64,000 bases of DNA. It comes from Epiperipatus broadwayi (taxonomy: Eukaryota > Onychophora > Udeonychophora > Euonychophora > Peripatidae). Under the pieces are notes generated by a model. The model was not told where the DNA came from, made no database searches, and saw only the letters and a list, made by a program, of their open reading frames with translations. The DNA lies in assembly GCA_028023455.1 (NCBI GenBank), contig JAQFVV010012402.1, positions 12,072,292 through 12,136,291 of the forward strand. Direction: 5' to 3'. The translations under genes and the position numbers were made by a program. Positions 10,025 through 22,439 of the stretch are shown piece by piece; position 1 is the first letter of the stretch; each line of letters begins with the position of its first letter.

Positions 10025-10955
10025 CTTAATACAATCAATAGATTTTATAATAAACTAAAAAATCCAACGCAGCCTCAACTTATGGAGACTACAAAATGAA
10101 TAAACCTTCCATACATCCGAAAAGTCTCACAGAAAAATATAAGGTAAGTTTTTGTACTTCTCCTTCATTAAATAAACTGCTTAACAATTCAAAAGACAAA
10201 CTACCCACAGGATCAGCTCATTAAATTGTCTACAAAATTAAATGCAACCAAGCTATGTGTATGTTTACATATTATAGGGAATTGAGGGCGAAGCTCTCAA
10301 CAAAAATAGCCCTGAATAAACCTTCCATACATCCGAAAAGTCTCACAGAAAAATATAAGGTAAGTTTTTGTACTTCTCCTTCATTAAATAAACTGCTTAA
10401 CAATTCAAAAGACAAACTACCCACAGGATCAGCTCATTAAATTGTCTACAAAATTAAATGCAACCAAGCTATGTGTAAGTTTACATATTATAGGAAATCG
10501 AGGGTGAAGCTCATCAACAAGAATAGCCCAGAATGAATATCTATACAATAGAGCACATAAGAGTAGTGAGTATTCCTCAATATTTATAGACCACGAACAG
10601 AATTCTGGCAATAAATTTGATTTATCCAGAGCTGGAATTGTATGTATTCGGGAAAGAAGGCAGAAAATAAAAAATTAAAGAAGCTTTGGCAAAAGCAGAA
10701 GACCAATAATCGATAAATAAAAAAACACAAGCATTCCTCCCTCAAAGAAATGAACTCTTTGAAGGAATTTAAACAAATTTAAATATATAAAATATTTATC
10801 AAGTATATATATATATGTTTGGTACAATAAAGAAGTGTAATTGCTATGATTATGATATGTTATATATCAAAAGCATGCTCAGCATTAATAAAAGCTAAAT
10901 TTAAATTATATAAACTACCTTTTCTGTAAACGTCTAGAACATTTATGAGAATATT
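10025..10955 (+). mobile_element. Penelope-like element 3' part, right arm
   Basis: Broken plus frames give LPYIRKVSQK, then SLNKLLNNSKDKLPTG, then IVYKIKCN and LRAKLSTKI. That order matches the PLE region from the RT connector into a GIY-YIG endonuclease (LPYI-type linker, VYKIPC block, YIGET..LxxRxxEH block). The YIG tyrosines are degraded, and a later FDLSRAGIVC-like stretch fits the domain's C-terminal part. The arm is lengthened by an internal 216-bp tandem duplication that covers the linker and the start of GIY-YIG. Upstream RT is absent. The element is dead and pairs head to head with 9250-9940. Confidence 0.6.
10097..10529 (+). repeat. Near-identical 216-bp tandem duplication
   Basis: Copy 1 is 10097-10312 and copy 2 is 10313-10529. 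They differ by only a few bases near the end (for example GAATTGAGGGCGAAGCTC against GAAATCGAGGGTGAAGCTC). The left inverted arm has a single copy of this segment and is far more diverged, so the tandem step happened well after the two arms formed. Confidence 0.9.
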
Positions 10956-11683
10956 ATCATAAGATGTTAATATATTGTCTGCTGCATGTATTTCTTTATA
11001 ATATTTTTGTGCAGTTCATCAGCAAAAATTAAGTCTTGTAGAAGGCATGGTGGAACTAATGCTATAATTTATGGTGAGTGGAATTTTATATGTAAATGGT
11101 GATCCATTTCTATATAGTGTCCAGTTTTTGTCTTTCAACTTGGCAACAGAATGTAAATTTGTAAGAATAGGATTTTCATATTTTTTCTACATAATAATAT
11201 TCTTATTGTTTTATTGTGTTACATTGAATGGCAAATGTAGTTTAGAATGATCATTATTATTGAGTGGTTCAAGAAAGAAGCAGGAATTAGTTGAATTTTT
11301 TAGAGTGTAATGGTGAATAAAAAAAACTAGATCTGTAAATGATGCAAGTCTGACATTATTAAATGAAACTGCATTATTTGGAAGAAATTTCTCTATTTAC
11401 TTGTAGAATATTAATGAAGTGTAGAATATTAATGAGGTATAGTCATTAAATCCAAATGTAGTATATGTCATGTTAAAATCTATCATAAACAAAAAGAAAG
11501 TGAAGATATGTGAATAATGAATTTGTAATGTATTGTTATTAATGCAATACACTTCAACATATAATGGTGAAATTACTAAAGTCTAAATCTTAATATTGGC
11601 TAAGTGCTTTCAGAGCTTGTTTACTCCATATTCATAGCCTTAATATGTATTAACTCATTGTATGCAAATTTATGCAAAACAAA

Positions 11684-12060
11684 TCAGACTATTAATTTTT
11701 TTGAAATTGCAAAACACTTGTCTTTTTTATTTATAACATTTTTGTCACTAGCAATGAAGTAAGTCTCCTTGATTTTTCTTTTGGCATCATTTCTCTCAGT
11801 ACACACTATCTCAGCCCTAGAGGGTTCGAATACATGATTGACCACCTTTTGATGATCAACAAATATAGAATTGCCTTTGTTTTTGTTTAGCAATCTGTTA
11901 TATGTACACTTATGCTGAGACAATCTGTTATTGACAGTGGCTCGAGTTTATCGTAATATATTGCATTACATCCTGCTTTAGGGCATGCAATCTTATATAT
12001 TACCTGGGCAGAAATTGAATGACTGACAAGAAGGCTTAAAAATGATTAGTGAATTAAAAT
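11684..12060 (-). pseudogene. Penelope-like GIY-YIG remnant
   Basis: On the minus strand, VIYKIACPKAGCNAIYY around 12000-11955 matches the VYKIPC...CxxxYIG opening of PLE GIY-YIG domains, followed by a degraded L.xR..EH segment. The 79-codon frame 11923-11684 continues with a RNDAKRKIKETYFI stretch like the domain's C-terminal helix (RxxKEAxxI). The catalytic glycine-tyrosine block reads YYDK instead of YIGK, so it is inactive. RT sequence is not seen beside it. Confidence 0.5.
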
Positions 12061-13679
12061 TGCTAAGAAGATATAGACATTCACTGATTATGATCACTTT
12101 ACATTCTTTTTTCTGCATTGAAAACAACTAATGGTCCTGAGAAATGGTATCACAATCTATTGAATCTGGCAATCGCATTTTCTTATATGATAATAATGAA
12201 AATTTGATCAGGTGGAAGAAATATTTCATCATCTTTTGAATAATGATAAAAGAATTGAGATGATGAGTTTTAATGACATATTTTATCTACCCATTTAAAT
12301 TTCATCTATAGTATAGAGATTATACTCAAAGTCATTATAAAGATGTACAATGTCAATTTGTTTTCATTGGGAAAATATGACAGAATATAATACAATTCTA
12401 GAGTTAAAGTATAGGGCCAAAAAAAAGTTTTTTTACTGAAGAAATTAAAAGATACATTTCAGAAATTAAGGCTTTCTATTGAAGAAATTAAGAGCTAAAT
12501 AGCATCGTAAAATATTAAGTAAATAGAAAAATGGACCAGCATATTCTGGTTCACAGATTAGATTTTATAGTCAACTCATTTTTAGAGCAGCTTTTTTCCC
12601 TCTTCTTTTTTTTTGTTGGAGTTAGAATGGTCATATATTCGTGTTCTGCTCAAGTTTAAAACGATACTTGCAAAAATAGCAAATTACTGTAGATTTATTG
12701 TTATATTGATTGTTTGTTATTTTTCCTTTTAAACTGAAGTCGTTTTTCCCAAAGAGATGTTTTTATGTGTATACATACTGAGAATAATTAAAATCTAACA
12801 TTGAAAAATAAAGCCACCATAAATTATTGTTGGCTCTTCAAATGTTTAATGACCTCTCATCATTTAATCATTACTATTAACTTAAGTTGGCAATAAGGCT
12901 AATGTTCAATAATAATAAAAACTAAAAAATACAAGTAATTTACAAAACAAACAAACAAGTTTATTATTATTTGATAAAAACTGTTTAACTTTCTCACTTT
13001 TTTCTATTCACAAAATATAAAAATCGATTTTTAAATTCATGTTTTAATTTAAATTTGTTACTTTAAATTAGTATTTTAACTTGAAGGAAATCCTAATTAT
13101 AAACAGATCATAAATTTAAAATACACTGAAATTTGTTTTATATAAACGATACTTGTATCTTTATTACCAAATTATTATAACGTTGTAATAACGGTAACAT
13201 AATAATTAGGCCTTTTAAATCTACAATGTTGTAATGACCATAAACAATAGGAAAAAATTAAGGCCATAATAAATGAATAATTAAATATTATTTCTTAATT
13301 ATAGTTCTACATCTTATTTCAGAACAGGAAGATAAATTGATTTTGACTGATTAGAAGAGCATGGAATAATTCCACAATACTCTCCCCTCTTTCCTCTTTC
13401 ATCATTACATATCTCCATATCTTTACATTGCCCATTTGCTTCTGGAAACATTATATCAAATATGAATATCAAATTAGAGCATATATTAATGTCTATTAAA
13501 TATACTTTACATGTCCCCCTATATTCATCGTTTTCAACTATTATTGATACATGGCAAAATGAAGATCCCTTCAAAATTAATCTACTTTCTCTGATCTATA
13601 ATTTCTCTCCACATCACACTAGCATGATTTCTTATTTTATTTATTTATCTCATATGTAATATATTTCTAGATCTTTTAC
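12061..13679. other. No gene recognised
   Basis: AT-rich. Two short ORFs at 13314-13574 (-) and 13462-13659 (+) overlap each other and show no family motif. They lie just outside the RTE remnant. Confidence 0.4.
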
Positions 13680-14650
13680 ATCTGGATTGAGTTTAAAATT
13701 TCAACTGTCCATGTATTATCATCTTTACTAGCTATATATCCAGTCAAGCTCCGTTTCAGTCTGTTAATTCTTTTAATGACATCAGTGATATCTGTTCTCT
13801 CACCCATGTATTCCATTTTTGGTCTTTTGATATTTCCAATGCAAGTGTTTTCATTAAATGATCTAAAACCTCTATATTGGTCTTCTGTTTAGTGTCCAAA
13901 TCTCATATTCATAAATAAGAACTGGTTAAAAACATTTATTATAAACCTTTCTTTTCAAACACATAAACATATTTTCTTTTAATATTAAGATATTAGTTCA
14001 TCCAAGTTTAATTCTATGATTAACTCAGTCCATTGTGTTTCTATCTGTATTATTAGTCTGACTGTTATTTGTTTGTAGTTGTTCACTTTTTGTAATTCAT
14101 AATTCTGTCTTTATTTTCTTCTGAAAAAAAAGCCAATGAACTTTATCTTAGTCTTAATTCTTCTAATATTTTATGAAGCTCTAAATTATTTATAAAAACA
14201 ATTATATCATTTGCAATATATATATATATAGTACTTTAAATAATTTTTTATTTGTATTCTTTCAGTTTTTGATTTTAATTCATAAAATATTTTTTTGCAA
14301 AACTACTGTACAAAGTTTGGAGATATAGAATCACTCTGTCATGTTGTTTGCATTTTGATAAATATTCTTCAGAATATGATAATTTCCTGTATATAGGATC
14401 TTGATGATCCAAAGCTTTTTAATCATCATGGAAATGCTGATAAAATCAAATCCACAATCTACAAATCCAAAATATAGTGGCATGTCATTATTTTTAGTTC
14501 TTTCTATAAGCTCTCTGATTGTTTGGATGTGATTTACTGTGCTAAAACTACTTTTAAATCCAAATTGTTATTTTGGTTGGTTAGAATTCAAAATTTGCTA
14601 TAGATGTGTTATAATTATCATGGTAAAAAATTTGTATAGAACTGATAGAA
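13680..14650 (-). pseudogene. RTE-type LINE, RT C-terminal half
   Basis: The minus frame at 13801-13718 gives ERTDITDVIKRINRLKRS, then LTGYIASKDD. This matches the RTE/BovB C-terminal signature (RTxxTDVIxRIxxLKWxWAGHIAR). Upstream, broken frames give a PVLIYEYEIWTLN block near 13900 and an ANDIIVF block near 14190, the place of the catalytic YADD. The first Asp is Asn here. Still further upstream a helical segment fits the RT palm entry. No endonuclease was found. Multiple stops and frameshifts mark it as old. Confidence 0.65.
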
Positions 14651-16605
14651 GTCTGAATAAATCTGTAATTTTAGTCTAATATATTAACCATTTTTATAAT
14701 TTTTTTAATCAAACAGAAAAAATCCTATTTTGTGCTTTTTTCTTAATTAATCTCAACCAATAATTTTTAGCATTATGAATATGCCTTCTATGTTGAAAGC
14801 ATTTCTGAGCTAGATATTGTTTAACTGAAATAAATATAATTTTATCTTTAAAAATGAGTGAACACTATTAATAGAATTATTATTATTACTTTTTTTTTAA
14901 AACTTTGATTTTTCTGTTGATAATTTCATGTTAGCTTATTTAAATATTATTTTTATATATTCATCAATTTTTTTCGTGGAAATATAATTTAAAAACTTTT
15001 AGATTAATAGTTTTTTACTATTTTTTAAGAAAAAATGAAAATTATATAAGTCAGTTAATCCATGCAAGCTTGTATGCCAGTGTTTGATGTTTTTTCTTCA
15101 TTGCATTTCATTAATTAAAAAAGATGCTAAAAATTATTTGATCAGTTTTCAGACTAATGCAGATTTATAGTTGTAATTTTATTCTATAGATATCACATCT
15201 TTTTTTGAATAGATTATAAATTTATTAATGGTCTAATTTCTACACTTCTTTATTTTGATTATTATTTTATGAAATAATTAAAGATTTCTTAGTCTATAAG
15301 AATTTTGTTTTGCATGGAAGTTTTATTTTTTTTAAAAGGACTATTATCAAAATATGTTACCTGTAAATTTATTTGAAGTCAAATCGAAACCACCTCTGGC
15401 AAAAAACTTTATTTTTATTTTTTAGTAATTGAAAGTTTTCTTTTTAATATTTTGAAGACCATTTTCATTAATTGAATGTATTTTTATATAAATTCATATT
15501 AAAAATCTAGATTTAATGGAAAATCCTTTTTATTTCATCACAAATTAATTTTTTAATTTCCAGTCAAAGTAGAAGTATTTTCTATTGTCTCTTAATTTCT
15601 ATTTAAATCACTTTTCTTTCTTTTTTTGCAAAGTTTATAGATTAGATTTTAGATTCATTTTGTTTTTTGAATTTATGTTTTTAGTAGGATTTTAAAAAAA
15701 ATATATAAACATAATGAACCAAGATTTTTATTTCATTAAAAAAATAAAACAGAATGACAGCGTCTATCTCTTAGTGTAGCTAATGAAACAATTGAATGAT
15801 TGTAAGAAATTCTAAAAAAGACATCAGTTAAAGTTATTAATTTACAGATATTTTACTGAACTGTATTTTTATTCTATTTTAAAATTTATATATATATTAA
15901 TTTCTTTAATATAGGTATTTGATTTGTGTGTTCATTTGAGATTAAATAAAAATAATATTGATAAATAAATTGTAATTTTTGCTAAACAATAAAATGACGA
16001 TCATGAAAATTTAAAATCCCCCTATAATTTTATTCAGAATTTTAATGTTGCAAATTTTTAATGATTGTATTAGTGCTATAGTAATTTGAAAAATGAGGTT
16101 ATATAAACTCTCGTTAACATGTCTGCAGGGAGATTTAACTAGTTCATAAGGTACTGTTTTAGAGTGTAAATCATGCGTGAAGCATAAAAGTGAAAGGAAA
16201 CCATAGATTCACTGCATTAAGAGTTTGACATTTTTGCTACTGGATATAAAAGACACTTCATAATACATTTGCATTTCTTTTATTTTTATACTTAAAATAT
16301 TTACATTCATCTGACCACTCATGTTAACCTGTTATCATAACTCTCTAGTTAATAATAAATACATAATCATTTATTGACCTATATTAGGTGGCCAAGCTAT
16401 GTGGGCTGACTACTTGAAAAGAAAATTTTGCTTTATGATCTGAAAAAATGTCCAAGATTCATTAAATTTGAAATTTAGAATGTGGTAAAGCAGATGGATC
16501 TTCTAATCACTATATCACAAAGTTAATTTCTTTCAATAATATATAATCTAACAAAATTAATTATAAAAGTTATTAAAAATAATTATTTGTGGAATTATAT
16601 ATATA
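14651..16605. other. No gene recognised
   Basis: T-rich, AT-rich DNA. The first few hundred bases may include more eroded LINE sequence. I could not find a domain, RNA gene or clear repeat. Confidence 0.4.
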
Positions 16606-17169
16606 TTAGCAGTATGTGATGTGAGGCACTATGGCTTCTTTTTTCTGAGAGTCAGGAATCTCTCAGCCACTATGCTCAGAGATACCTGTTAGCTACCTTA
16701 CCTTCTCTTTCCATTCTTCACTCTTTAGTTTTTCCTATAATTTTTCTCTATCCTACTCCATCCCATTTCCACAACATTACCTTTGTCCACTCTATGACCT
16801 TTATATCCAAATCCCTCTTTTTCCAAACCTAACATAAAAACCAAGAAGCCACTTTCTGGATAATCACTTTGTTTATATTTATTCTCCTACAACTTCATTA
16901 TTTGTAGCCTTTCTGCTTGTAAGCATTTATATTCAATTAACAGATGCTTAATATTTTCTTTGCCTTCCTTATATAACTTGCACATGAAATTACTCACATT
17001 TTCCCATTTATGTGTATATTATCTTGTTGCTCACAATCCTATTTGAGTCTTAAACAGTAAACTACTTTCCTTGCTGTTATCATAAATTAACTAGAACCCA
17101 ATATTCTGTTTAAACTCTTTTTACTCTCCATACTAGTTCTCAATCTCTCTCTGTTTTGTATTAATGCAT

Positions 17170-17850
17170 CTATTCTCCTATCCCATTCTTGCCACTATAA
17201 CATTCAACAATTTTCCTAACACAGTCATTTCATCTTTTGTAAAAGTATACTGACATAAAGTCTTCATCCAAATATCATCAGCAAATAAAAGATCTGATAA
17301 TATATACACTCCCTTGTCATCTATTAATGGTATCTCTACCCCTCTTTTTAGTCTTTTTATTGCTTTCTCCATTTCTCTCCATTATATCAAAAAGAAAATA
17401 GGTCACAAGTATTCTTGCCTTAGTCCTACCCCACTTTTAGCTCTAACTGATTCTGTATTTTCTAATTGTGACATATAATAATTATTTTCATACAATCTCT
17501 TAATAAAATCTACTAAAGCTCCATTCCCAAATTCTACTAAACTTACCCCTAATCTATTTCTATTTACTCTATCTTATACTTTCTCTCTATCTATGAAGAC
17601 CATATATAACTGACTTCCTATATTTCTACTCATATCTATAAGTTGTGTAACTACAAATAAACTATCTTCTAGATGCCTATTCAATAGAAAACCTCCTTGC
17701 ATTTCTCCCATGATATTATTTTCTTCCATTCATTTTATGACCCAGCCACCATATATGCAAAAACTTTATATAATACTGACATTACCACTATTGGTCTATA
17801 ATTGCTTAACTTTCTATGATCCTTATCCTTTTCTTAAATAGTAGCCTTAC
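17170..17850 (-). pseudogene. LINE reverse transcriptase with internal deletion
   Basis: Sense order: FIDREKV and DRVNRN (RT palm entry, near 17600), GVGLRQE (near 17430), then the catalytic LLFADDIW (FADD encoded at 17285-17274). The 64-codon frame 17372-17178 runs straight from FADDIW into the KTLCQYTFTKDEM C-terminal segment. In the right copy those two segments are about 630 bp apart. FADD is intact here although the enzyme is truncated. Confidence 0.7.
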
Positions 17851-18599
17851 TCTTTGTATTATTCCAGCTGTCTGGAAATTCTCTCTTCCTTGCCATCTTA
17901 TTTAAACATGATAATAGATTTAATTTTGTCCTATTTCATAAATTCAACACCATCTTTGCTGTCCATCTATGTAAACCTCTTGCCTTTGACTTTTCAATTT
18001 CTAACCTACTTCATTCACTTCATTTTCTATGAACCTAATATTTCCATAACTATATGCTTTTATGTTTGTTATCACTCTGTCCTTCACATCTAAAACCTTT
18101 TCTATATCCAGTACATACTTATTAAAGATTTCTCTAATTCTTATCTACACTCTCTTTTTTCTCATCATCTAGTACTATTATTTCTCTCTGCCCTACATTT
18201 CTTTTTTCAATATATTTCCAAAATTTTTTACTCCCATCTCTTCCACATTTATTAATATTCTCCAATAATATACTATTTAATTTTATTCTCTTTATATTAT
18301 CTATTTTAGACAACTTCTTTTATAAAAATAATTTTTTCTATTTAAATAAGATCTTTTTCACTGCCTTTGTTTTTAATGGTCATTTATATTTTCTGCATGC
18401 TTTTTTAATCTTTTACACTTTTACTAATTCTCACTTTTCTATTACTTTTATTCTTCTGAATATACTCACCTAAAACCCTATTTTCCATTTTTTCTACTTC
18501 ACACCAGTCCTTATATTTATCCCTAATAAACTCTTCCATGGTTTCTTCTACTTTTATTTATAATTCTTCTAACTTATTCTTATCATTCATGCTCCATCA

Positions 18600-19160
18600 A
18601 CATCTTTCATTATCTTTTCTACTTGTATTACTATTTTTTATTACATTACTAAGCATCTCTATTATAAAGAAATTATTATCACCATTACATACTATCTGTT
18701 TTATCAAGCACCTTAATTTTCTGTACTTTATTCATGCCCTCTTTTTCTACTAATACATAATCTTTTGTTTGAAACATAATATTTCTAGATCGTGTATTGT
18801 CACTCATAAGTATTTGATAAATTCACTTTGTTCAAATTCACTCTCTGACAAAACAAATTCAAAAGCTGTCCATTTTTGTTATCTACATCATCAATTTTTT
18901 CAATATGTCTATTCATATCCCCTAGAACCATTATTTTCTTCTCTTTTTTAAAAAACAAACCTCTTTATATCTTTAACTAGGTATTCATATATGCTACTGT
19001 TTCACTCCATTATAGTTTGACTATTTCCAGTGGCCATATACACTATAGCCACCATCCATTTTTGTCTTCCTAATCTTATCTTGAATCATAAATGTTCTTG
19101 ACATAACAGTATTTAAATATTTTTTGACATAACTCCTATATCTCCACCCCTTTCTTTTTT
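18600..19160 (-). pseudogene. LINE APE-type endonuclease
   Basis: The minus strand at 18922-18905 encodes GDMNRHI, the GDFNxHx block of APE-type LINE endonucleases that nick the target. The later SDH block is degraded to SDNN near 18680. The same blocks, GDMNGHI and SDHN, are better preserved in the right copy. Stops interrupt the frame. Confidence 0.6.
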
Positions 19161-19549
19161 TCTTTTCTATTTATGCCCTGCCATACCAAGTCTTCCAGAA
19201 TAGGTTCTTCTTGTTTTTACTACTACTAATACCTCAAGCTCTTTATTTTTAACTGCTTTGTTTAATTCCAACCATTTTTCTGGTCTCCTACCATCTTGCA
19301 TATTAAAATATCCAATTTTAACAATTTCTTTTTTTACTATCCATTTATAAATTCTTTTGACTCTTTTTTTTCTCTATTGCATTTATAATTAGCTTGTTCA
19401 TCATTAATTTTATAGAACTATTCAATCTCCACGTCTACATTTAAATCTAAATCAGCTACCCTTTGTTTATATGGTACATCCATTCTTCTTCTTTTTGATA
19501 ATACTATAATTTAAAATCCTACTCCCCATTATAAGTTTTCCAAACTATA

Positions 19550-19900
19550 ATATTTTTTATAACTCAAATCCCCTAATGCTTCACTTTCTTATTTTGCTAA
19601 ATGCAATCTATCTTTACTATATATTCCCTCTTACTAATAAAAAATTCCACCCATCCATAAACATAACATTATTTCTCTCACATAATTTTTTCAATCTCTC
19701 ATTTATAGAACATGCCCTATCTAACGTACACCTATTGTCGAATCTTGGTAGTAATCCAGCTATTCCTACTCTTCCTTTGATCTTATTTAAATTACTAATC
19801 AATTTTTTGTATTCATCAATTACTCTCTCTCTCTCTCATGGCTCAGACAAATTATTTGTCCCTATCATAACATAAACATCTCTACTCCCTTATTTCTTTA
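19550..19900 (-). pseudogene. LINE ORF1 SGNH esterase-like domain
   Basis: Minus frames give VMIGTNNLSEP (19880-19840, the GTN block), then GLLPRFDNRCTLDRACSINE and NVMFMDGWNFLLVRGN, then KDRLHLAK near 19600. SGNH esterases end in a D-x2-H block, and D and H are both present in KDRLHL. A frameshift separates the last block from the rest, and a stop sits after the GTN block. This is the esterase type known from CR1-like ORF1 proteins. The nucleophile Ser block is not identified. Confidence 0.6.
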
Positions 19901-20020
19901 TCTTATCTTAACACCCCTAATTCTAACTTCAGGCAAAAATACTCTTACATACCTATTTCTTTTTCCCTTGCAATTACATTTCCACATCACCTAATTAGCA
20001 AGTCATCTATCAATGCTGTC

Positions 20021-20284
20021 TCATAGTTTACTTTCTGTAGTTATCCTTAACATTTTCTTCCAACTTCTGGACTTCCTTATATTTTTATTCATTAATTCCT
20101 TGATCTGCTCACACTCAATCTCTAATAATTTTAATTTTACTTCTACATTCTTTTCCCCTTTCTCTATCTTACTTATTCTTTGTCTAACTATCTCCATTGC
20201 ACTACTTAATTTGTCATCCATACCTCCTGTTAGTCCACTAAATGCATACTCTATTCTATTTTCATTAACTATATTTCCCTCCAT
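20021..20284 (-). pseudogene. LINE ORF1 coiled-coil segment
   Basis: An 87-codon minus frame, rich in Glu, Lys, Leu and Ile, includes a run of hydrophobic residues at heptad spacing (VRQRISKIEKGEKNVEVKL, then LLEIECEQIKELMNK). Coiled coils that multimerise ORF1 proteins are common in LINEs. It lies between the PHD-like finger and the esterase-like domain, in the expected order. Confidence 0.45.
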
Positions 20285-20339
20285 TTCTCTTGACTTTTTT
20301 TTTAAACTATCTACACTTAGAAACTATTTTCCACCTCTT

Positions 20340-20480
20340 TTATCACATTTATACATTATATACATAACTATATACCTTAAGCATTTCAAATGAAAAACCT
20401 TATCACATAAGGTACACTCTATCAAAGCATGCCTGATTTCCTTATGACCATTATATATTGTGGGATACAAATGCAATTCA
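20340..20480 (-). pseudogene. LINE ORF1 PHD-like zinc finger
   Basis: The minus strand near 20447-20370 encodes IECTLCDKVFHLKCL, then a KC pair further on. C-x2-C-x4-H-x2-C with an aromatic residue before His is the second half of a PHD finger. The first Cys pair (CIC) is visible just upstream in another frame, so a frameshift separates the halves. In CR1-like elements such fingers belong to ORF1, and their exact role is not settled. Confidence 0.5.
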
Positions 20481-20691
20481 TATTTCCTGATTTTTCAATT
20501 CCCTGTTCTATATTTAAATTTATTATTTTTCTACTATTCTTCAAACCTCTTTATACGAAAGGAAAAAATTTTTTTTTTCAAATGGTGATCGATACACACA
20601 TGCTCCCCATTCTTATATCTCAAATGTTATCCTTTTTCTCAAATAAATCATTCTCTTTCTTAAATTGGAAAATTCTTTAATAGAAAACCTA

Positions 20692-20916
20692 CTAAAAACC
20701 AACTAATCTTATGTATGACTTAGTTTTAAAGCTAATTGCAATAAATACATACACAAAAAAATCATTTTTTTCTTTTATATTTAAATTGCGTATCAAATCA
20801 CTTTCCAAAATGTTAGTAATATTTTTTCTGATCTTTCCAAATTCAGTTAAATCTATCTTGCTGCACTCCAATTTTTTTTCCTCTCCACACATGAAGCAAA
20901 TATTCTCCAGCAACAA
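20692..20916 (-). pseudogene. LINE ORF1 N-terminal segment
   Basis: An open 74-codon minus frame begins with LLENICFMCGEEKK, a CxxC pair, followed by a charged helical segment (LTEFGKIRKNITNILES). It is upstream of the PHD-like finger in sense order, so it is likely the start of ORF1. I do not recognise the fold. It ends in chance-like sequence, so the frame is probably interrupted. Confidence 0.35.
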
Positions 20917-21003
20917 AATTTTTCCAGACGATATTAAAAATATATAAACTTTTAACTTATCTTGTGGAAAACATCAGCCATGCCAGCACAGTACCACAGT
21001 CAA

Positions 21004-21103
21004 TAGCAAACTCAATACAGTAGCACCACCAATGCAAGCCTTATTAATCAGTTGATTCCAGAATGCTTGCACTGGGTGGTGCTATTGTAAAGAGAGTTTG
21101 CTA
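21004..21103. mobile_element. Short fold-back MITE at the LINE junction
   Basis: Inverted arms TAGCAAACTC...AATGCAAGC (21004-21039) and GCTTGCACTGGG...GTTTGCTA (21065-21103) enclose a 25-base spacer. The termini match those of the 341-bp element at 36400-36740 (AAAACTCTCCATA, AGTAGCACCACT, TTGCAAGC), so this is an internally deleted member of the same family. It sits between the 5' ends of the two inverted LINE copies. Confidence 0.7.
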
Positions 21104-21179
21104 CTGGCAGAGTATGTGATATATGAGTTATGTCAAAAAAATATTTAAAAATGTCAAGAACATTTGTGGTTTGAGATAA

Positions 21180-21620
21180 GGTTAGGAAGACAAGAATAGA
21201 TGGTGGCTATAGTGTATGTAGACACTGCAGATAATCAAACTATAATGGAGTGGAACAGTAGCATATATGAATGCCTAGTTAAGGATATACATAGTTTCAA
21301 CAAAAGGGGAAGAGAATAATGCTTATAGGGGATATGAATGGTCATATTGAAGAAATTGATGATGTAGCTAACAAGAATGGACAGCTTTTGAAGAATTTTT
21401 GTTAGAGAATGAATTTGAGCATTGGAAATTTATCAAATATTTATGAGGGACAAATAGTCTAGAAATAATATATTTCATAGAATAGATTATGTATTAGTAG
21501 AGAAAGAGGGAATGAATAAAGTATCGAAATTTAAAGTGTTTGATAATGAAGAGAGAGTATGTAATAGTGATCATAATTTCTTTATAATAGAGATGGTTAG
21601 TAATGTGATGAAAAATAGTA
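21180..21620 (+). pseudogene. LINE endonuclease C-terminal part
   Basis: GDMNGHI is encoded at 21328-21349 and SDHNF at 21567-21581, the two late catalytic blocks of APE-type endonucleases. The region between them gives NKNGQLL and a RIDYVLVEKEG-like stretch, in broken frames. The first blocks are lost with the 5' truncation. Confidence 0.65.
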
Positions 21621-22439
21621 ATAAAAGTAGAAAGAATAGTGGATAATGTGGATGGAGAATGAATGATAAGAATAAGTTAGAAGAATATGAAATAAAAGTT
21701 GAAGAAATCATGGAAGTGTTGGTTATGGATGAATGTAAGGGCTTGTGTGGTGAAGTAGAAAAAGTGGCAAATAGGTTTTTAAATTAAAATATTCAGAAGA
21801 ATAAAAGTAATAGAAAAGTGAAAATTAGTAAAAGTATAAATGAGAAAAAAAAAGCATGCAGAGAATATATGTGTGCTATTAAGAACAAAAAAGTGAAAAA
21901 GATGGTAAATTAAAAAAAAAGTTGGCTAAAATAGATAATTATATAGAGAGAATAAAATGCCTTTGAAGGATATTAATAAAAGTGGAAGAGATAGGAGTAA
22001 GAAAATTTTGGAAATACATTAAAAGAATGAATGGAGGGGAGAGAGAAATAATATTACCAAATGATTAGGGAATAGAGTGTAGCTCTAGAGAAGAATTAGA
22101 GACAATCTCTAAGTATGTAATGGATATAGAAAAGATGTTAGATGTGAATGACAATGATAACAAACATAAAAGCATATAGTAATGGAAATGTTACATTTAC
22201 AGAAAATGAACTGAAGTAAGGCAGGGAAGAAATTCAAAAGTGGAAAGGTAATAGGTTTAGATGGATGGGCAACAGAGATGGTAATGAATTTAGGATAGAG
22301 GGAAAAATTAAACATATTTTAATACGGTGGCACAAGAGATTTTCTGGATAATTGAAGTAATACAAGAGTAAGGCTACTATTTAAAGGAAAGGATAAGGAT
22401 CATAGAAAGTTAAGCAATTATAGACTGATAGTGGTAACA

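Larger units (their letters stand above)
16606..20965 (-). mobile_element. CR1-like LINE, left copy, near full length
   Basis: Reading the minus strand from 20965, the order is Cys-rich segment, PHD-like finger, coiled-coil segment, esterase-like domain, APE-type endonuclease, reverse transcriptase, and a 3' end at about 16606. PHD and esterase domains in ORF1 are established for CR1-like non-LTR retrotransposons. From about 19145 to 16606 it is reverse complementary to the right copy (21118-24257), including the 3' end CATCACATACTGCTAAT. About 630 bp of the RT C-terminal region is missing compared with the right copy. All reading frames are broken. The plus strand is strikingly C/T-rich because the sense strand is A/G-rich. 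Confidence 0.8.
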
